DNA from: Chitinophagales bacterium
GTDB taxonomy: Bacteria; Bacteroidota; Bacteroidia; Chitinophagales; Chitinophagaceae
Assembly: GCA_013297995.1 (NCBI GenBank)
Contig: JAAFJB010000022.1
Span: forward strand, 1 to 43,251
Reading direction: 5' to 3'
Length of the DNA stretch: 43,251 nucleotides
Shown here: one piece after another, positions 7,330-16,693 of the stretch
How positions within the stretch are numbered: the stretch's first letter is position 1
Layout: each line of letters begins with the position of its first letter
The notes under the pieces: generated by a model
The model's database searches: none
The model's input: only the letters and a program-made list of their open reading frames with translations
Told to the model about the DNA's origin: nothing
Position numbers and translations under genes: made by a program

Positions 7330-8868
7330 TTAAAACTTAAATCCAAGGGTCAACATAAGGCTTCCACGATTGCCACTTTGTGACGCAAAAGTATTGGGTT
7401 TGTCGTTTAAGCGATAGGCAAATGCCACATCCTTATTGATGATATGCGAGTAGGTAAGATCAATAAACATCCCTTTATTTCTATATCCAATACCGCCAGA
7501 ACCAATAATTCTACTGGCTTTGAGGGCTTTATCTTGGTAAGGGCTTCCATAATATGCAGTTCCCAAACGAACCATTATGGTATTGAATTTTAATTCACCT
7601 CCTAATCTGAAATTTATATTGCCTTTGTAAGTGTCTTTAATTGCATCATTTATTAAATTATAATAATTGCGAAGGGTAGGATCATTTTCATTTTCTGAAG
7701 AAGCCGAATAACGAGCAGCTCTATAGTTCACATATTCAAGGTCTGCGCTAATAAATGCCCTTTGTTTTCTGGTGTCTGAAGTCTCTCGAAATACATAACT
7801 CACACTGCCAATCATTCTCCAAGGAGTGGATATATTGTAAGTAGATTTTTCCCCCATCCCACTGTTTAAGGCATCACTAGTTTCAGAAAGTTGACCGTTG
7901 AACGACTCCGTATTGGTGGTCATTGAAGAACGAATTCTGTCCGTCATACTCAATAATTGTGGGGTATGAAAGGCAAATCCAATTCTAAAATATTCTTGAG
8001 GCTTATAGATGGCACCCAATTTTAATCCAACACCAATACCGCTTGATGAGAATCTTTCTTTGTATTCAAAAAAACTAAATTGATTATTGTTGTTATTGGT
8101 TGCGTCTCTTTCACTGTAAAATAATTCCCGATTGTATTGAATAATGGGGATGGTTAAACTGCCACCAACATAAAGTTTATCGGCCATATTTCCCGCCATG
8201 CCAATCGCTATTTCATTGTAGCTGCCAGTATTGGTTGCGTCGTATAATTGGTTCACACCTGTTGAAATAGGTACTAGGCTTTGGTATCCAGCAAAGGATC
8301 CATTTGCACCACGAATGGTGTCTAACAAGAAAGTTCTAAATGCCAATGAGGAACCAAAAATATAATTACTGAGTGCCGCATTGGTATCAGCCCTATCACG
8401 GGTTAATTCTTCTAAATATTTTTCTGAAAATGAACTGGTATTGTTAAACCCTTTGAACTGAACCCTACTGTTATAATTGGCCAGTTGATTTACCGAAATG
8501 GCAAAAGCAGAGCTGGTCCATTTGCTATTGCCATATTTATTAGTCCCTGCCAGCACAATTCCTGAAGTTCCGTAACCGAAATTATTTTTTTTATTACTGG
8601 TATCACTGCCACGATAGTTGAATTTATTGTTGTTGAACAAAAAACCAGGTGATAAAACAATCTCCCTTGTTTTGTACAGTCCAATACCTGCAGGATTAAT
8701 ATGGTTGGCAGAAATATCACCGCCCAAAGAACCCATTACACCTCCTACAGCCATATTTCTTGCGGTTCCATTTTGGGTAAACCAAGCCAGCCGCAATGCG
8801 TCTTCAGGTGTTTGTGCATTACCAATAAAATAACAAAAGCTGAATATTATTGGAAAAATTTTTCTCAT
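7330..8868 (-). CDS. FadL/OmpP1-like outer-membrane beta-barrel protein
   Basis: This 512-residue protein has a clear signal peptide starting MRKIFPIIFSFCYFIGNAQ, so I placed the start at 8868 and not at the ATG 33 bases upstream. After it comes the segment ARNMAVGGVMGSLGGDIS, then NPAGIGLYKTREIVLSPG. These are typical of the OmpP1/FadL/TodX-like barrels that Bacteroidota carry in several copies. Family members transport hydrophobic compounds across the outer membrane, but the substrate here is unknown. The protein ends in aromatic LGFKF, the usual BAM signal. The lipoprotein gene 110 bp upstream on the same strand may be co-transcribed. Confidence 0.85.
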   Translation of the reverse strand: MRKIFPIIFSFCYFIGNAQTPEDALRLAWFTQNGTARNMAVGGVMGSLGGDISANHINPAGIGLYKTREIVLSPGFLFNNNKFNYRGSDTSNKKNNFGYGTSGIVLAGTNKYGNSKWTSSAFAISVNQLANYNSRVQFKGFNNTSSFSEKYLEELTRDRADTNAALSNYIFGSSLAFRTFLLDTIRGANGSFAGYQSLVPISTGVNQLYDATNTGSYNEIAIGMAGNMADKLYVGGSLTIPIIQYNRELFYSERDATNNNNNQFSFFEYKERFSSSGIGVGLKLGAIYKPQEYFRIGFAFHTPQLLSMTDRIRSSMTTNTESFNGQLSETSDALNSGMGEKSTYNISTPWRMIGSVSYVFRETSDTRKQRAFISADLEYVNYRAARYSASSENENDPTLRNYYNLINDAIKDTYKGNINFRLGGELKFNTIMVRLGTAYYGSPYQDKALKASRIIGSGGIGYRNKGMFIDLTYSHIINKDVAFAYRLNDKPNTFASQSGNRGSLMLTLGFKF

Positions 8869-8978
8869 TGCGTTACTTTTATTGTTTTTGGGCTGATCCA
8901 AGCTTTTATCTATAGGTTTATACGGGCAACCCTTTTGGTTGGGATACCGATTGAGTTTTCAATAAAACCAATCCTAAT

Positions 8979-9806
8979 TTAATTCCCCCTGCCACGTGGT
9001 GTGCTAGCACTAGATCCTGTACTTTTAAACCCACCACTAGATCCACCTGCATTGCTGCTGGGTGCGCTGTTGCTGTTAGATGAACTTCCAAATGTTCTGG
9101 CAGGCCTATCGTATGAATTGTTATTATTACCCGAAGTATTGGGTTGGGTAAATACTCTTTTTACTAAATTGCCAAGTCCATTATTACCAGTGGAGTTCCC
9201 CGGTGCATACCAACTGTCTTTTCCACCACTGATGATATTGGTATTATTGTAGGTTCGATTTCTATATGCATTGATATTTGAACCCGAAGTATAAGTAGCA
9301 GGGATTGCTTTGGGATTTGCGTAAGTAATTACATTAAATATTGGACTGCCCCAACCTAAATGGCTTCCACCTAATCCATTTCCCCAGCCGCCGCCATACC
9401 AATTGCTCCATGCACTAACACCCAAACCACCATTGCATCCAATATTCCAAGGATTCATCTGCATTCCCCAAGGATGATTGCCCCAGCCCCAATTGTTGAA
9501 ATTATTCATGGTATTAAATGTAAAAGGAGAGAAGTTGTGCCGCATATCATTCCAATAACTAAAATCATCAATATCACTCCAACGATTTCTGTTGGCTACA
9601 CGCATTCTTAGGTAACGATTGTCAGAAGTGCTGGTATATTCTTGATATCGATCTTCGTCGTTATTATTTCGCCTTACTGCTACCACCCCTACCTCCTTAC
9701 CCGGTGAAAAATAAATATCATCAGGTGTTTGTCCTGACTGATAAACCGAACTACATCCGGTTAATAAACTTGCTGTAATGATTGAGCTGATGAATAACTT
9801 TTTCAT
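8979..9806 (-). CDS. Trp/Asn/Gly-rich putative lipoprotein
   Basis: This 275-residue protein starts with a lipoprotein signal peptide, with the lipobox LLTGC at about residues 14-18. A short conserved-looking region follows (about residues 25-90). The middle is dominated by Trp, Asn, Gly, Met and Pro (for example NNWGWGNHPWGMQMNP). The C-terminal third is Ser/Asn/Gly-rich and looks disordered. Its composition differs strongly from its neighbours. Similar proteins occur in Bacteroidota without a known role, so I assign none beyond envelope anchoring. It lies upstream of the FadL-like barrel gene on the same strand and diverges from proS. Confidence 0.75.
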   Translation of the reverse strand: MKKLFISSIITASLLTGCSSVYQSGQTPDDIYFSPGKEVGVVAVRRNNNDEDRYQEYTSTSDNRYLRMRVANRNRWSDIDDFSYWNDMRHNFSPFTFNTMNNFNNWGWGNHPWGMQMNPWNIGCNGGLGVSAWSNWYGGGWGNGLGGSHLGWGSPIFNVITYANPKAIPATYTSGSNINAYRNRTYNNTNIISGGKDSWYAPGNSTGNNGLGNLVKRVFTQPNTSGNNNNSYDRPARTFGSSSNSNSAPSSNAGGSSGGFKSTGSSASTPRGRGN

Positions 9807-9939
9807 GTGTTAATTTTTATTGTTTTTTAATGGCCACATGGAATTCGCAAATTAACATATAGGTTGTTATCGAATTCTTGTTATGGCTCATTTCATAGTC
9901 TTCCTTTTAACATGATCAAAATCGTTGCATGAAGTTACA

Positions 9940-9947
9940 TACATTTG
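9940..9947 (+). promoter_or_regulatory. -7 promoter element of proS
   Basis: TACATTTG fits TAnnTTTG. Transcription would begin near 9952, leaving a leader of about 70 nt before the proS ATG at 10023. No good -33 TTTG is seen at the right distance. The remainder of the 216-bp gap between the lipoprotein gene and proS holds nothing else I can identify. Confidence 0.45.
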
Positions 9948-10022
9948 CGTGCTGTTGACTTAATTTATTATCACCAAATTACATGCCAACTAAGTTTTAA
10001 CAAATATAAAACCAATAAATAT

Positions 10023-11501
10023 ATGGGCAAGGAGCTAACCTCACGTGCGCAGGATTATTCACAGTGGTATAACGACCTAATAATTAAAGGAAATCTTGCC
10101 GATTATACTGCCGTACGTGGCTGTATGGTTATTAAACCTTATGGCTTTGCACTTTGGGAAAATATGCGTGATGCGCTAGATAAAATGTTTAAAGATACAG
10201 GGCATCAGAATGCTTATTTCCCTTTATTCGTCCCCAAAAGTTTATTTGAGGCAGAAGAAAAGAATGCAGAAGGCTTTGCCAAAGAATGTGCGGTAGTTAC
10301 CCATTATCGGTTGAAGAATGATCCCTCAAATCCGGGTAAATTGATGGTTGATCCAGAAGCTAAACTAGAAGAAGAGTTGGTGGTTCGCCCCACCAGTGAA
10401 GCCATTATTTGGAATACCTATAAAGGATGGATTCAGTCTTACCGTGATTTACCTTTACTCATTAATCAATGGGCCAATGTAGTAAGATGGGAAATGCGTA
10501 CGCGTTTATTTTTGCGTACCGCAGAGTTCTTATGGCAAGAAGGTCACACCGCACACGCAACAGCAGCAGAAGCGGTGGAAGAAACCCGCAGGATGCTAGA
10601 TATATATGCAGATTTTGCTGAAAACTGGATGGCTATGCCGGTAATTAAAGGGGTTAAATCTCCCAATGAACGTTTTGCTGGTGCAGAAGATACTTATTGC
10701 ATTGAAGCACTAATGCAAGATGGCAAAGCATTACAGGCAGGCACTTCCCATTTTTTGGGTCAGAATTTTGCCAAAGCTTTTGATGTTAAATTCAGCGATA
10801 AAAACAATAAGCTTGATTATGTATGGGCTACCAGTTGGGGGGTGAGTACCCGTTTAATTGGGGGGCTTGTTATGGCGCATAGCGATGATGATGGACTTAT
10901 TATTCCTCCTCGTATTGCCCCTATTCAAGTAGTGATTGTGCCTATTTATAAAGGCGATGAACAAAAAGCAATGATTGGCGATGTGGTGCAAGGAATGATG
11001 GCCAGTATGAAAGCATTGGGCATTAAAGTGAAATATGATGACAGCGACAATAATCGGCCGGGTTGGAAATTTGCTGAATATGAATTGAAGGGAGTACCTA
11101 TTCGTATTGCAGTTGGTGCTCGCGACCTTGAAAATCAAGTAGTAGAAGTTGCTCGCAGAGATACCAAAGAAAAAACCACGGTTGCCCTTGATGGTATTGC
11201 AGCATATACCAAACACTTACTTGATACCATTCAAGTAAATATGTTTAACAAAGCCAAAGCATACCGCGATGAACATATTACCATTGTAAATACTTGGGAT
11301 GAATTTATGGAAGTATTAGATAAGAAAACTGGTTTTGTATCTGCTCATTGGGATGGTAGTTCCGAAACAGAAAATAAAATTAAAGAGCTGTCTAAAGCTA
11401 CCATCCGCTGTATCCCTTTAGATAATCCGCTTGAAGAAGGGGCCTGTATTTTATCGGGTAATAAATCTATACAGCGCGTTCTTTTTGCTCGTGCTTATTA
11501 A
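10023..11501 (+). CDS. proS: Prolyl-tRNA synthetase (archaeal/eukaryote-like short form)
   Basis: ProS charges tRNA-Pro with proline in the cytoplasm. The protein is 492 residues from [16 protein letters not shown]. It shows class II synthetase motif 2 in [20 protein letters not shown], and [11 protein letters not shown] upstream of it. The C-terminal zinc-binding-like extension ends ...FARAY, as in the archaeal/eukaryotic-type ProRS found in Bacteroidota. It lacks the editing insertion of the long bacterial form. An in-frame extension upstream to 9945 would run through the promoter element and is rejected. truB follows after 63 nt containing a hairpin, so the two may share a transcript. Confidence 0.96.
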   Translation: MGKELTSRAQDYSQWYNDLIIKGNLADYTAVRGCMVIKPYGFALWENMRDALDKMFKDTGHQNAYFPLFVPKSLFEAEEKNAEGFAKECAVVTHYRLKNDPSNPGKLMVDPEAKLEEELVVRPTSEAIIWNTYKGWIQSYRDLPLLINQWANVVRWEMRTRLFLRTAEFLWQEGHTAHATAAEAVEETRRMLDIYADFAENWMAMPVIKGVKSPNERFAGAEDTYCIEALMQDGKALQAGTSHFLGQNFAKAFDVKFSDKNNKLDYVWATSWGVSTRLIGGLVMAHSDDDGLIIPPRIAPIQVVIVPIYKGDEQKAMIGDVVQGMMASMKALGIKVKYDDSDNNRPGWKFAEYELKGVPIRIAVGARDLENQVVEVARRDTKEKTTVALDGIAAYTKHLLDTIQVNMFNKAKAYRDEHITIVNTWDEFMEVLDKKTGFVSAHWDGSSETENKIKELSKATIRCIPLDNPLEEGACILSGNKSIQRVLFARAY

Positions 11502-11519
11502 TGTATTTATTTAAAAAAT

Positions 11520-11551
11520 CAACTCCCAACTACTTCGCTAGCTTGGAGTTG
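11520..11551 (+). terminator. Intercistronic hairpin between proS and truB
   Basis: CAACTCC (11520-11526) pairs perfectly with GGAGTTG (11545-11551) around an 18-nt loop that has an inner CTA/TAG pairing. There is no T-run after the stem, so this is more likely a weak terminator or an mRNA processing or stability element than a full stop. Confidence 0.4.
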
Positions 11552-11564
11552 GTAGAGATTCTGT

Positions 11565-12290
11565 ATGAAGCAAAAAGAAATTCATCCTGCGTTGCAACCC
11601 TATCTGGAAGGCAAAGTCATATTGATTGATAAGCCGCTAGAGTGGACTTCTTTTGATGTGGTTAGGAAAATTAGAAATATTACCCGCATTGTAAAAGTGG
11701 GGCATGCCGGAACCCTCGATCCGCTTGCTTCTGGCTTACTCATTGTTTGTACTGGAAAGTTTACAAAGAAAATAAATGGATACATGGGAATGGAGAAAGA
11801 GTATAAAGGCACTTTCACACTTGGAGCAACTACACCTACTTATGATTTAGAATCCGAACCAGAGAATCATTATACGGTTGACCATTTAACTGCCCAACAA
11901 ATTCAAGCTGCTACCGCTGCATTTACTGGATTGATTATGCAAGTGCCGCCCATACATTCGGCCATTAAACAAGATGGGAAGCCAGTTTACTTAGCAGCTC
12001 GCAAAGGAATAGATGTGGTATTAGAGCCGCGGCCGATTACCATTTATTCGTTTGTTATTGAAGCGATTGAGCTGCCCATTGTTCATTTTAAAGTGGTTTG
12101 CTCTACAGGCACTTATATTAGAAGCCTAGCCCATGATTTTGGTAAATCACTTGGTGTTGGGGGTTATATGAGTAGTTTGCGAAGAACCCGAATTGGTGAG
12201 TTTTCAGTGAACCATGCAATGTCTTTGCTTGGATTTGAATCGGAAATATTACAGATGAAAAAATGCTTAGAAGGGGAGACCGATTCCTAG
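11565..12290 (+). CDS. truB: tRNA pseudouridine-55 synthase TruB
   Basis: TruB converts uridine 55 in the T-loop of most tRNAs to pseudouridine. The catalytic aspartate is D52 in the motif GHAGTLDPLASG, and the N-terminal IDKPLEWTSFDVV and C-terminal CSTGTYIRSLAHD motifs are also intact. At 241 residues it is the short TruB form, with at most a small PUA remnant. It lies downstream of proS. Its last 24 bases overlap the 3' end of the convergent tamL gene. Confidence 0.96.
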   Translation: MKQKEIHPALQPYLEGKVILIDKPLEWTSFDVVRKIRNITRIVKVGHAGTLDPLASGLLIVCTGKFTKKINGYMGMEKEYKGTFTLGATTPTYDLESEPENHYTVDHLTAQQIQAATAAFTGLIMQVPPIHSAIKQDGKPVYLAARKGIDVVLEPRPITIYSFVIEAIELPIVHFKVVCSTGTYIRSLAHDFGKSLGVGGYMSSLRRTRIGEFSVNHAMSLLGFESEILQMKKCLEGETDS

Positions 12291-14657
12291 TTGTAAAGCA
12301 AAATTTGGTATTTGTATTCCATTTGCTCTGGTATCTGTCCATTCAAAATCTTTGAATCCAGCCCATCCTCCGTTTGTCTTGCGCAGCGGGTCCTTCAGCT
12401 TGTAAGCAAAATCAAATCTTATTAAAAAATACGACAAATCAAACCGTAAGCCTGTTCCAATTCCAATGGCCATGTCTTTACTAAAATTATTTATCGAAAA
12501 AATAGTAGAAGGATCCGATGCATTCGTTTTTCTTATATTCCATACATTCCCAATATCAGTAAACAAAGCACTGCCTATTTTAAATCCCCCAATAGTGGCT
12601 AAATCAAACCGGTACTCTATGTTAAATTCTAATTGCATGTCGCCAAACCTGTCTCTAAAGGCATTTCTAGCGGTTTCTCTTTCGCTTTGATCTGAGCTTC
12701 CCAATCCCAATTGCCTTAGCCTCCAGGCTCTCATACTATTGGGCCCACCTGCTGAGAATTGTTTATAGAAAGGCATGGTTGGACCTATTATGGTATCACC
12801 ACCATAATTGTATCCTAGGCCTCCATATCCCCTAAATACCAGTTCTGATTTGCGCATTTTATGTGACTGACGAAATTCCACTTCTGTTTTTAAGTAACGG
12901 TAAATACTACCCCTCAGTCCCGGTATAAAACCAAACAGGCCGCCAGCTTCCTCAATACCTAGCCGATAAAAATTACTTTTATTGGGATTGTTTTTTCCAA
13001 AAGTAGATTTGATAAAAGAAAAACTTTGACTTACGATATTACCCTCATTAAAAGATGCTTTTAAGAATGGGTTTTTAATAATTAATTGATCTAGTGAGTC
13101 GAGTTTGTCAATCGCATACAATTCAATATTCAAAGGCTTGTAAACGAAAGTATTGTTTCCTTTTTTCCACTCATATCCAAAACTGGTAGTGAAATTTCTT
13201 ACCCTATAAAAATTTCTTCTATCAACATAACCAGCGTTTACTGCCCAGAGCGTTCTACTATTCTGAATATTATCTAAAGTATTCCATTTTTTAAAAGGCT
13301 GTATAATTTTGGGAAACACATAGGTATGTCCTATATTAATTAAAAAGGTTTGTAGTAAGTCGCTCGACTGATCCTTGCTGTTTAATAAATTCAATTCCAC
13401 ACCTGTTCTAAAAGTAGCGATAGATTGAATGGCATTTTTCCAAACGTTTCTATTGTTGTAAGACAGGTTGGTAGATATACCAAAGAGATTGGTAAGGCCT
13501 ATATCAGCTATATTTCTACTTGCTTCTAAGTCTACCGTGAAACTTTGCTTTACAGCAGGAGTTAGGAAAAAATAGAGATCAACCGTGTCTTTATTTCTAA
13601 TTTCTGGTTTAATATCTATATTTTGCCAAGCTGGAAGTTGTGCCAATGCATTGGCTGTATTAAAGTATTTTTCTTCATTGTAAAGATCTCCCTTTTTTAA
13701 GTAGGTATCTTCTTTCATTGGCTTGTAATTGAATAGGCCTTTTTTGTATCGTATTGTTGCAGCTCCATGTATAGATTCAGAAAAACTTTTATCCTTTATC
13801 AAGCTGTCTGGCAGATCTGATAATTTGGTTTCTGGGTAATAATACAAGTTGCCAATATAAAACTGGAAAATTTTGCTGCTATCTAATACGGGTCTTTGTT
13901 GTATGCTGATGCCCCATTTGGGATTTAGTTTTTTTGCTTTGGCAATTTCTCCTAACAATCGGGCTTGTTCAAATGGATCAATAGTAAGTTTGAGGAAATT
14001 GCTATTATTCGAATCTACGTAAGCAAAAATATCTTCTCTGGTAAACTTATAAAATCCATTTTTTCTATATAGTTTAACCAATCTATCCAGTTCATTACTA
14101 ATAACTTGTTTTGAATAGGGTTTGCCTTCTTCAATAAGAGCGGACTTTACATTTGTAAGCGTAATTTTTTTTAAAATACTATCATTGAGGTCGTAACTTA
14201 CCGTATCTATTGATATATTTTTCCCTGGGTTTATATCAACAAATATTTGAACCCTTATTTGGTCTTTAATGGTATCAGTGGTAAACCTTTTAGTAAGGAT
14301 TGAATAATAGTATCCTTGTGAATTTAGGTAGGCGTTCATGAAGTTAATAGAGCGGAGAATATTTGTTGAGTCAAATGTTGGCGGACTTTTAATTTTATAC
14401 AATATTCCAAATTCTTGTTGTTTGGGAACTTTAAGGCTATCATCCCAATAATTATTCAGTTCAGTTAATAACCGTTTTTTCTCATCTTTGTGGAGTTTGC
14501 CACTTAAACTTATTTTATTAGCATACACAAATGGAGTGTTTACTGGGTAGTTTCTAACCCTTGTTCTTCGTTGTTCAGAACAAGAAATGGTTAAAAAAGC
14601 CATTATAAGTAGCCAATAATCAGTGAATGCGAAAGTTGTTTTGAACCTAAAATTCAT
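12267..14657 (-). CDS. tamL: TamL, BamA/TamA-family outer-membrane lipoprotein
   Basis: This 796-residue Omp85-family protein is thought to work with TamB in outer-membrane assembly in Bacteroidota. A hydrophobic signal segment ends in the lipobox LTISC (cysteine at residue 26). POTRA-like repeats occupy about residues 45-420. A 16-stranded barrel follows, with the SAGGPNSMRAW segment in the region equivalent to the Omp85 fold's conserved loop, and the chain ends in LPF. I placed the start at 14657 because it begins the lipoprotein signal. The longer in-frame extension would run into the divergent methyltransferase gene. A -7 element sits at 14683-14690. The 3' end overlaps truB by 24 bases. 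Confidence 0.9.
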   Translation of the reverse strand: MNFRFKTTFAFTDYWLLIMAFLTISCSEQRRTRVRNYPVNTPFVYANKISLSGKLHKDEKKRLLTELNNYWDDSLKVPKQQEFGILYKIKSPPTFDSTNILRSINFMNAYLNSQGYYYSILTKRFTTDTIKDQIRVQIFVDINPGKNISIDTVSYDLNDSILKKITLTNVKSALIEEGKPYSKQVISNELDRLVKLYRKNGFYKFTREDIFAYVDSNNSNFLKLTIDPFEQARLLGEIAKAKKLNPKWGISIQQRPVLDSSKIFQFYIGNLYYYPETKLSDLPDSLIKDKSFSESIHGAATIRYKKGLFNYKPMKEDTYLKKGDLYNEEKYFNTANALAQLPAWQNIDIKPEIRNKDTVDLYFFLTPAVKQSFTVDLEASRNIADIGLTNLFGISTNLSYNNRNVWKNAIQSIATFRTGVELNLLNSKDQSSDLLQTFLINIGHTYVFPKIIQPFKKWNTLDNIQNSRTLWAVNAGYVDRRNFYRVRNFTTSFGYEWKKGNNTFVYKPLNIELYAIDKLDSLDQLIIKNPFLKASFNEGNIVSQSFSFIKSTFGKNNPNKSNFYRLGIEEAGGLFGFIPGLRGSIYRYLKTEVEFRQSHKMRKSELVFRGYGGLGYNYGGDTIIGPTMPFYKQFSAGGPNSMRAWRLRQLGLGSSDQSERETARNAFRDRFGDMQLEFNIEYRFDLATIGGFKIGSALFTDIGNVWNIRKTNASDPSTIFSINNFSKDMAIGIGTGLRFDLSYFLIRFDFAYKLKDPLRKTNGGWAGFKDFEWTDTRANGIQIPNFALQLGIGLPF

Positions 14658-14662
14658 AGCAG

Positions 14663-15388
14663 ATGTTAAACAAGAATGAAGCCAAATATATTCAATCTTT
14701 GTGCTTAAAAAAACACAGAGATGCAAGTGGTCATTTTTTAGTGGAAGGAATAAAGGGGGTTGATGAATTATTAAACAGTAATTTTTCAATAAAAAAGCTC
14801 TATGCATTACAGGATTGGGCTCACCTTAAACAGGATAAAGCCCCGCTGGTAAGGGTTTCTGCGGATGAATTGAAAAAAATTAGTGGGTTACAAACCCCCA
14901 ATCAAGTGCTTGCAATTGTGGCTCAGAAAATACCTCAAAAAGCCGGCCCAGAAAAGGGAAAATTGGTAATTGCACTAGATGGAATACAAGATCCGGGAAA
15001 TATGGGCACACTGATAAGAATAGCAGATTGGTTTGGTATTGATACCATTTTAGCTGGAGCAGATTCTGCGGATTTTTACAGTCCCAAAGTAATCCAGTCC
15101 ACTATGGGAAGCTTTAGTAGGGTGAGAGTGTGCTATGGTAATTTATATGAAATGCTTGCTGCTTCGCCAGTACCCATTTATGGTGCATTGCTTAGAGGCA
15201 GTAGTATTTACCAAAATCCTACCGTTAAAGAAGGTGTTTTGTTGATTGGGAATGAATCGAATGGCATTCATCAATCTATACAGGAATTAATTACACACCC
15301 TGTTCATATTCCAAGAATAGGCGGGGCTGAATCTTTGAATGCTGCTGTAGCGGCGGGTATATTACTTTCTCATTTAATAAAAAAATAA
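14663..15388 (+). CDS. TrmH/SpoU-family RNA 2'-O-methyltransferase (RlmB-like)
   Basis: This is a 241-residue SPOUT methyltransferase that probably methylates a ribose in 23S rRNA or tRNA using S-adenosylmethionine. An N-terminal substrate-binding domain (about 1-95, with HFLVEGIKGVDELL) precedes the knotted catalytic domain. All three SpoU motifs are present: DGIQDPGNMGTLIRIADWFG, LLIGNESNGI and IPRIGGAESLNAAVAAGILL. The exact target cannot be read from sequence. Its ATG is only 5 bp from the divergent tamL ATG. A near-match -7 element (TTGTTTTG, 14636-14643) lies within tamL. Its stop codon directly abuts that of the convergent permease gene. Confidence 0.92.
   Translation: MLNKNEAKYIQSLCLKKHRDASGHFLVEGIKGVDELLNSNFSIKKLYALQDWAHLKQDKAPLVRVSADELKKISGLQTPNQVLAIVAQKIPQKAGPEKGKLVIALDGIQDPGNMGTLIRIADWFGIDTILAGADSADFYSPKVIQSTMGSFSRVRVCYGNLYEMLAASPVPIYGALLRGSSIYQNPTVKEGVLLIGNESNGIHQSIQELITHPVHIPRIGGAESLNAAVAAGILLSHLIKK
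14683..14690 (-). promoter_or_regulatory. -7 promoter element of tamL inside the divergent gene
   Basis: On the minus strand this reads TATATTTG, a perfect TAnnTTTG. Transcription would start near 14678, about 20 nt before the tamL ATG. The element lies inside codons 7-10 of the divergent methyltransferase gene. The -33 region is a T-run without a G. Confidence 0.5.
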
Positions 15389-16621
15389 TCATCGAAATTG
15401 GATGGCTGTAATAGGCTTTATTTTTTTTATGATCAGCGCAGGAATAATTAAAACAGCATAACATATTATAAAGGTAAATGCGCAAAGTGTACCAATTTCC
15501 CACCAGATTATTTTAACGGGAGCGGTTGCAACGGAATAAGAGGTTTCATCTAATTGTATAAATCCAGTTTGTTGTTGTAGCAGGCAAATGCCAATGCCAA
15601 TAATGAATCCAATTCCTATGCCTACTATTGCAATTGTGGCTCCATAGTATAAAAAAATTTGCATAATTTTTGAATTTTTGGCGCCTAATGCGCTTAGTAT
15701 TCCTATCATTCGGGTTCTCTCCAAAATTAAAATTAATAAACAAGTGATTAAATTAATGATGGCTACGATAGACATAATGAAAAAGATTACATTTCTGTTT
15801 ATGTCTTGAATATTTAGCCAGTCAAATATATTGGGATAAATGCTGGCAACAGTTCTACTCATCCATTGGGTAGGTAATTCATTTAATAAACGAAAATTCA
15901 CTGAGTCAGCTTGTTTATAGTCTCTAACAAACAATTCATAACCTCCAATCTGTTGCGGGGTCCAATTATTAATTCGTTGAATTAATCTTAGGTCGCCTAT
16001 TACAAAAAGTTTATCATACTCCTCAATACCTGTTTTGTAAAGACCTACTACTATTAATTTTCTATACGTACGGCTATTTTCTATTTGTTCCACAAAATAG
16101 AGCTGAACCGTATCATTTAGTTTAATAGAGAGCATCTCAGCCAATTGTTGTGAGAGCATGATTTCTTTTGTATATACAGAATCTTTGAAATGAAGCCACC
16201 TACCCGCAGTCAAGTAAGGTTTTAATCTACTACTGTCGTAATTAATTTCTATCCCCTTCAACAGAACTCCTTCAATATTTTTATCTTTTTCAATTACTGC
16301 CGACTTAGTGGCAAATGCCTGAACGGTATGTACAGATGGGTCGTTCAATAATTGACTTTTTATAGAATCGTCTTTTGGGATAGCTATTTCTTCTGCTACC
16401 ATTGACTTGTCGGGTTCAAAATGTTGCACCCGAATATGTCCCCAAAAACTGTAAATTTTGTCTGATACTTTTTCTTGAAAACCGTTTACAAAACAAAGTG
16501 TGATGATCATAGCAGCTACCCCTACCGCAGTAGCACCAGCGGATAAGCGAATGATAAAGCGAGAAAAGCTCTGTTGGCGGCTAAAAGCCAACCTTTTTGC
16601 TATAAAGAGGGAATAATTCAA
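15389..16621 (-). CDS. FtsX-like ABC transporter permease (LolC/LolE-like)
   Basis: This 410-residue inner-membrane protein has the MacB/LolC/FtsX layout. One transmembrane helix lies near residues 25-47, a large periplasmic domain spans about 50-270, and three C-terminal helices follow (around 275-300, 320-350 and 370-400) with the ERTRMIGILSALGA coupling segment between them. It resembles the LolC/E proteins that release lipoproteins from the inner membrane. The matching ATPase is not adjacent, so it must be encoded elsewhere. A near-consensus promoter (16644-16675) precedes it. The stop codon abuts that of the convergent methyltransferase gene with no gap. Confidence 0.87.
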   Translation of the reverse strand: MNYSLFIAKRLAFSRQQSFSRFIIRLSAGATAVGVAAMIITLCFVNGFQEKVSDKIYSFWGHIRVQHFEPDKSMVAEEIAIPKDDSIKSQLLNDPSVHTVQAFATKSAVIEKDKNIEGVLLKGIEINYDSSRLKPYLTAGRWLHFKDSVYTKEIMLSQQLAEMLSIKLNDTVQLYFVEQIENSRTYRKLIVVGLYKTGIEEYDKLFVIGDLRLIQRINNWTPQQIGGYELFVRDYKQADSVNFRLLNELPTQWMSRTVASIYPNIFDWLNIQDINRNVIFFIMSIVAIINLITCLLILILERTRMIGILSALGAKNSKIMQIFLYYGATIAIVGIGIGFIIGIGICLLQQQTGFIQLDETSYSVATAPVKIIWWEIGTLCAFTFIICYAVLIIPALIIKKIKPITAIQFR

Positions 16622-16643
16622 GTGGTATGGTTTTTGACTCTTT

Positions 16644-16675
16644 CAAAACTACATTCCTATTGTCAATTCAACAAA
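16644..16675 (-). promoter_or_regulatory. Near-consensus promoter of the permease gene
   Basis: Read on the minus strand, TTTG (16675-16672), a 20-nt spacer and TAGTTTTG (16651-16644) match the Bacteroidota promoter exactly. Transcription would start near 16639, about 17 nt before the ATG at 16621. It lies in the 72-bp gap shared with the divergent T9SS plug gene. Confidence 0.72.
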
Positions 16676-16693
16676 ATCAATATACATTCACAT

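Noticed and set aside
9945..10022. A longer N-terminus for ProS starting at 9945
   Set aside because: The extension would overlap the -7 promoter element and has no homology-like features. The ATG at 10023 begins the conserved N-terminus.
12118..12342. Small minus-strand reading frame over the truB/tamL overlap
   Set aside because: It is a shadow in another frame of truB and tamL, with no conserved features.
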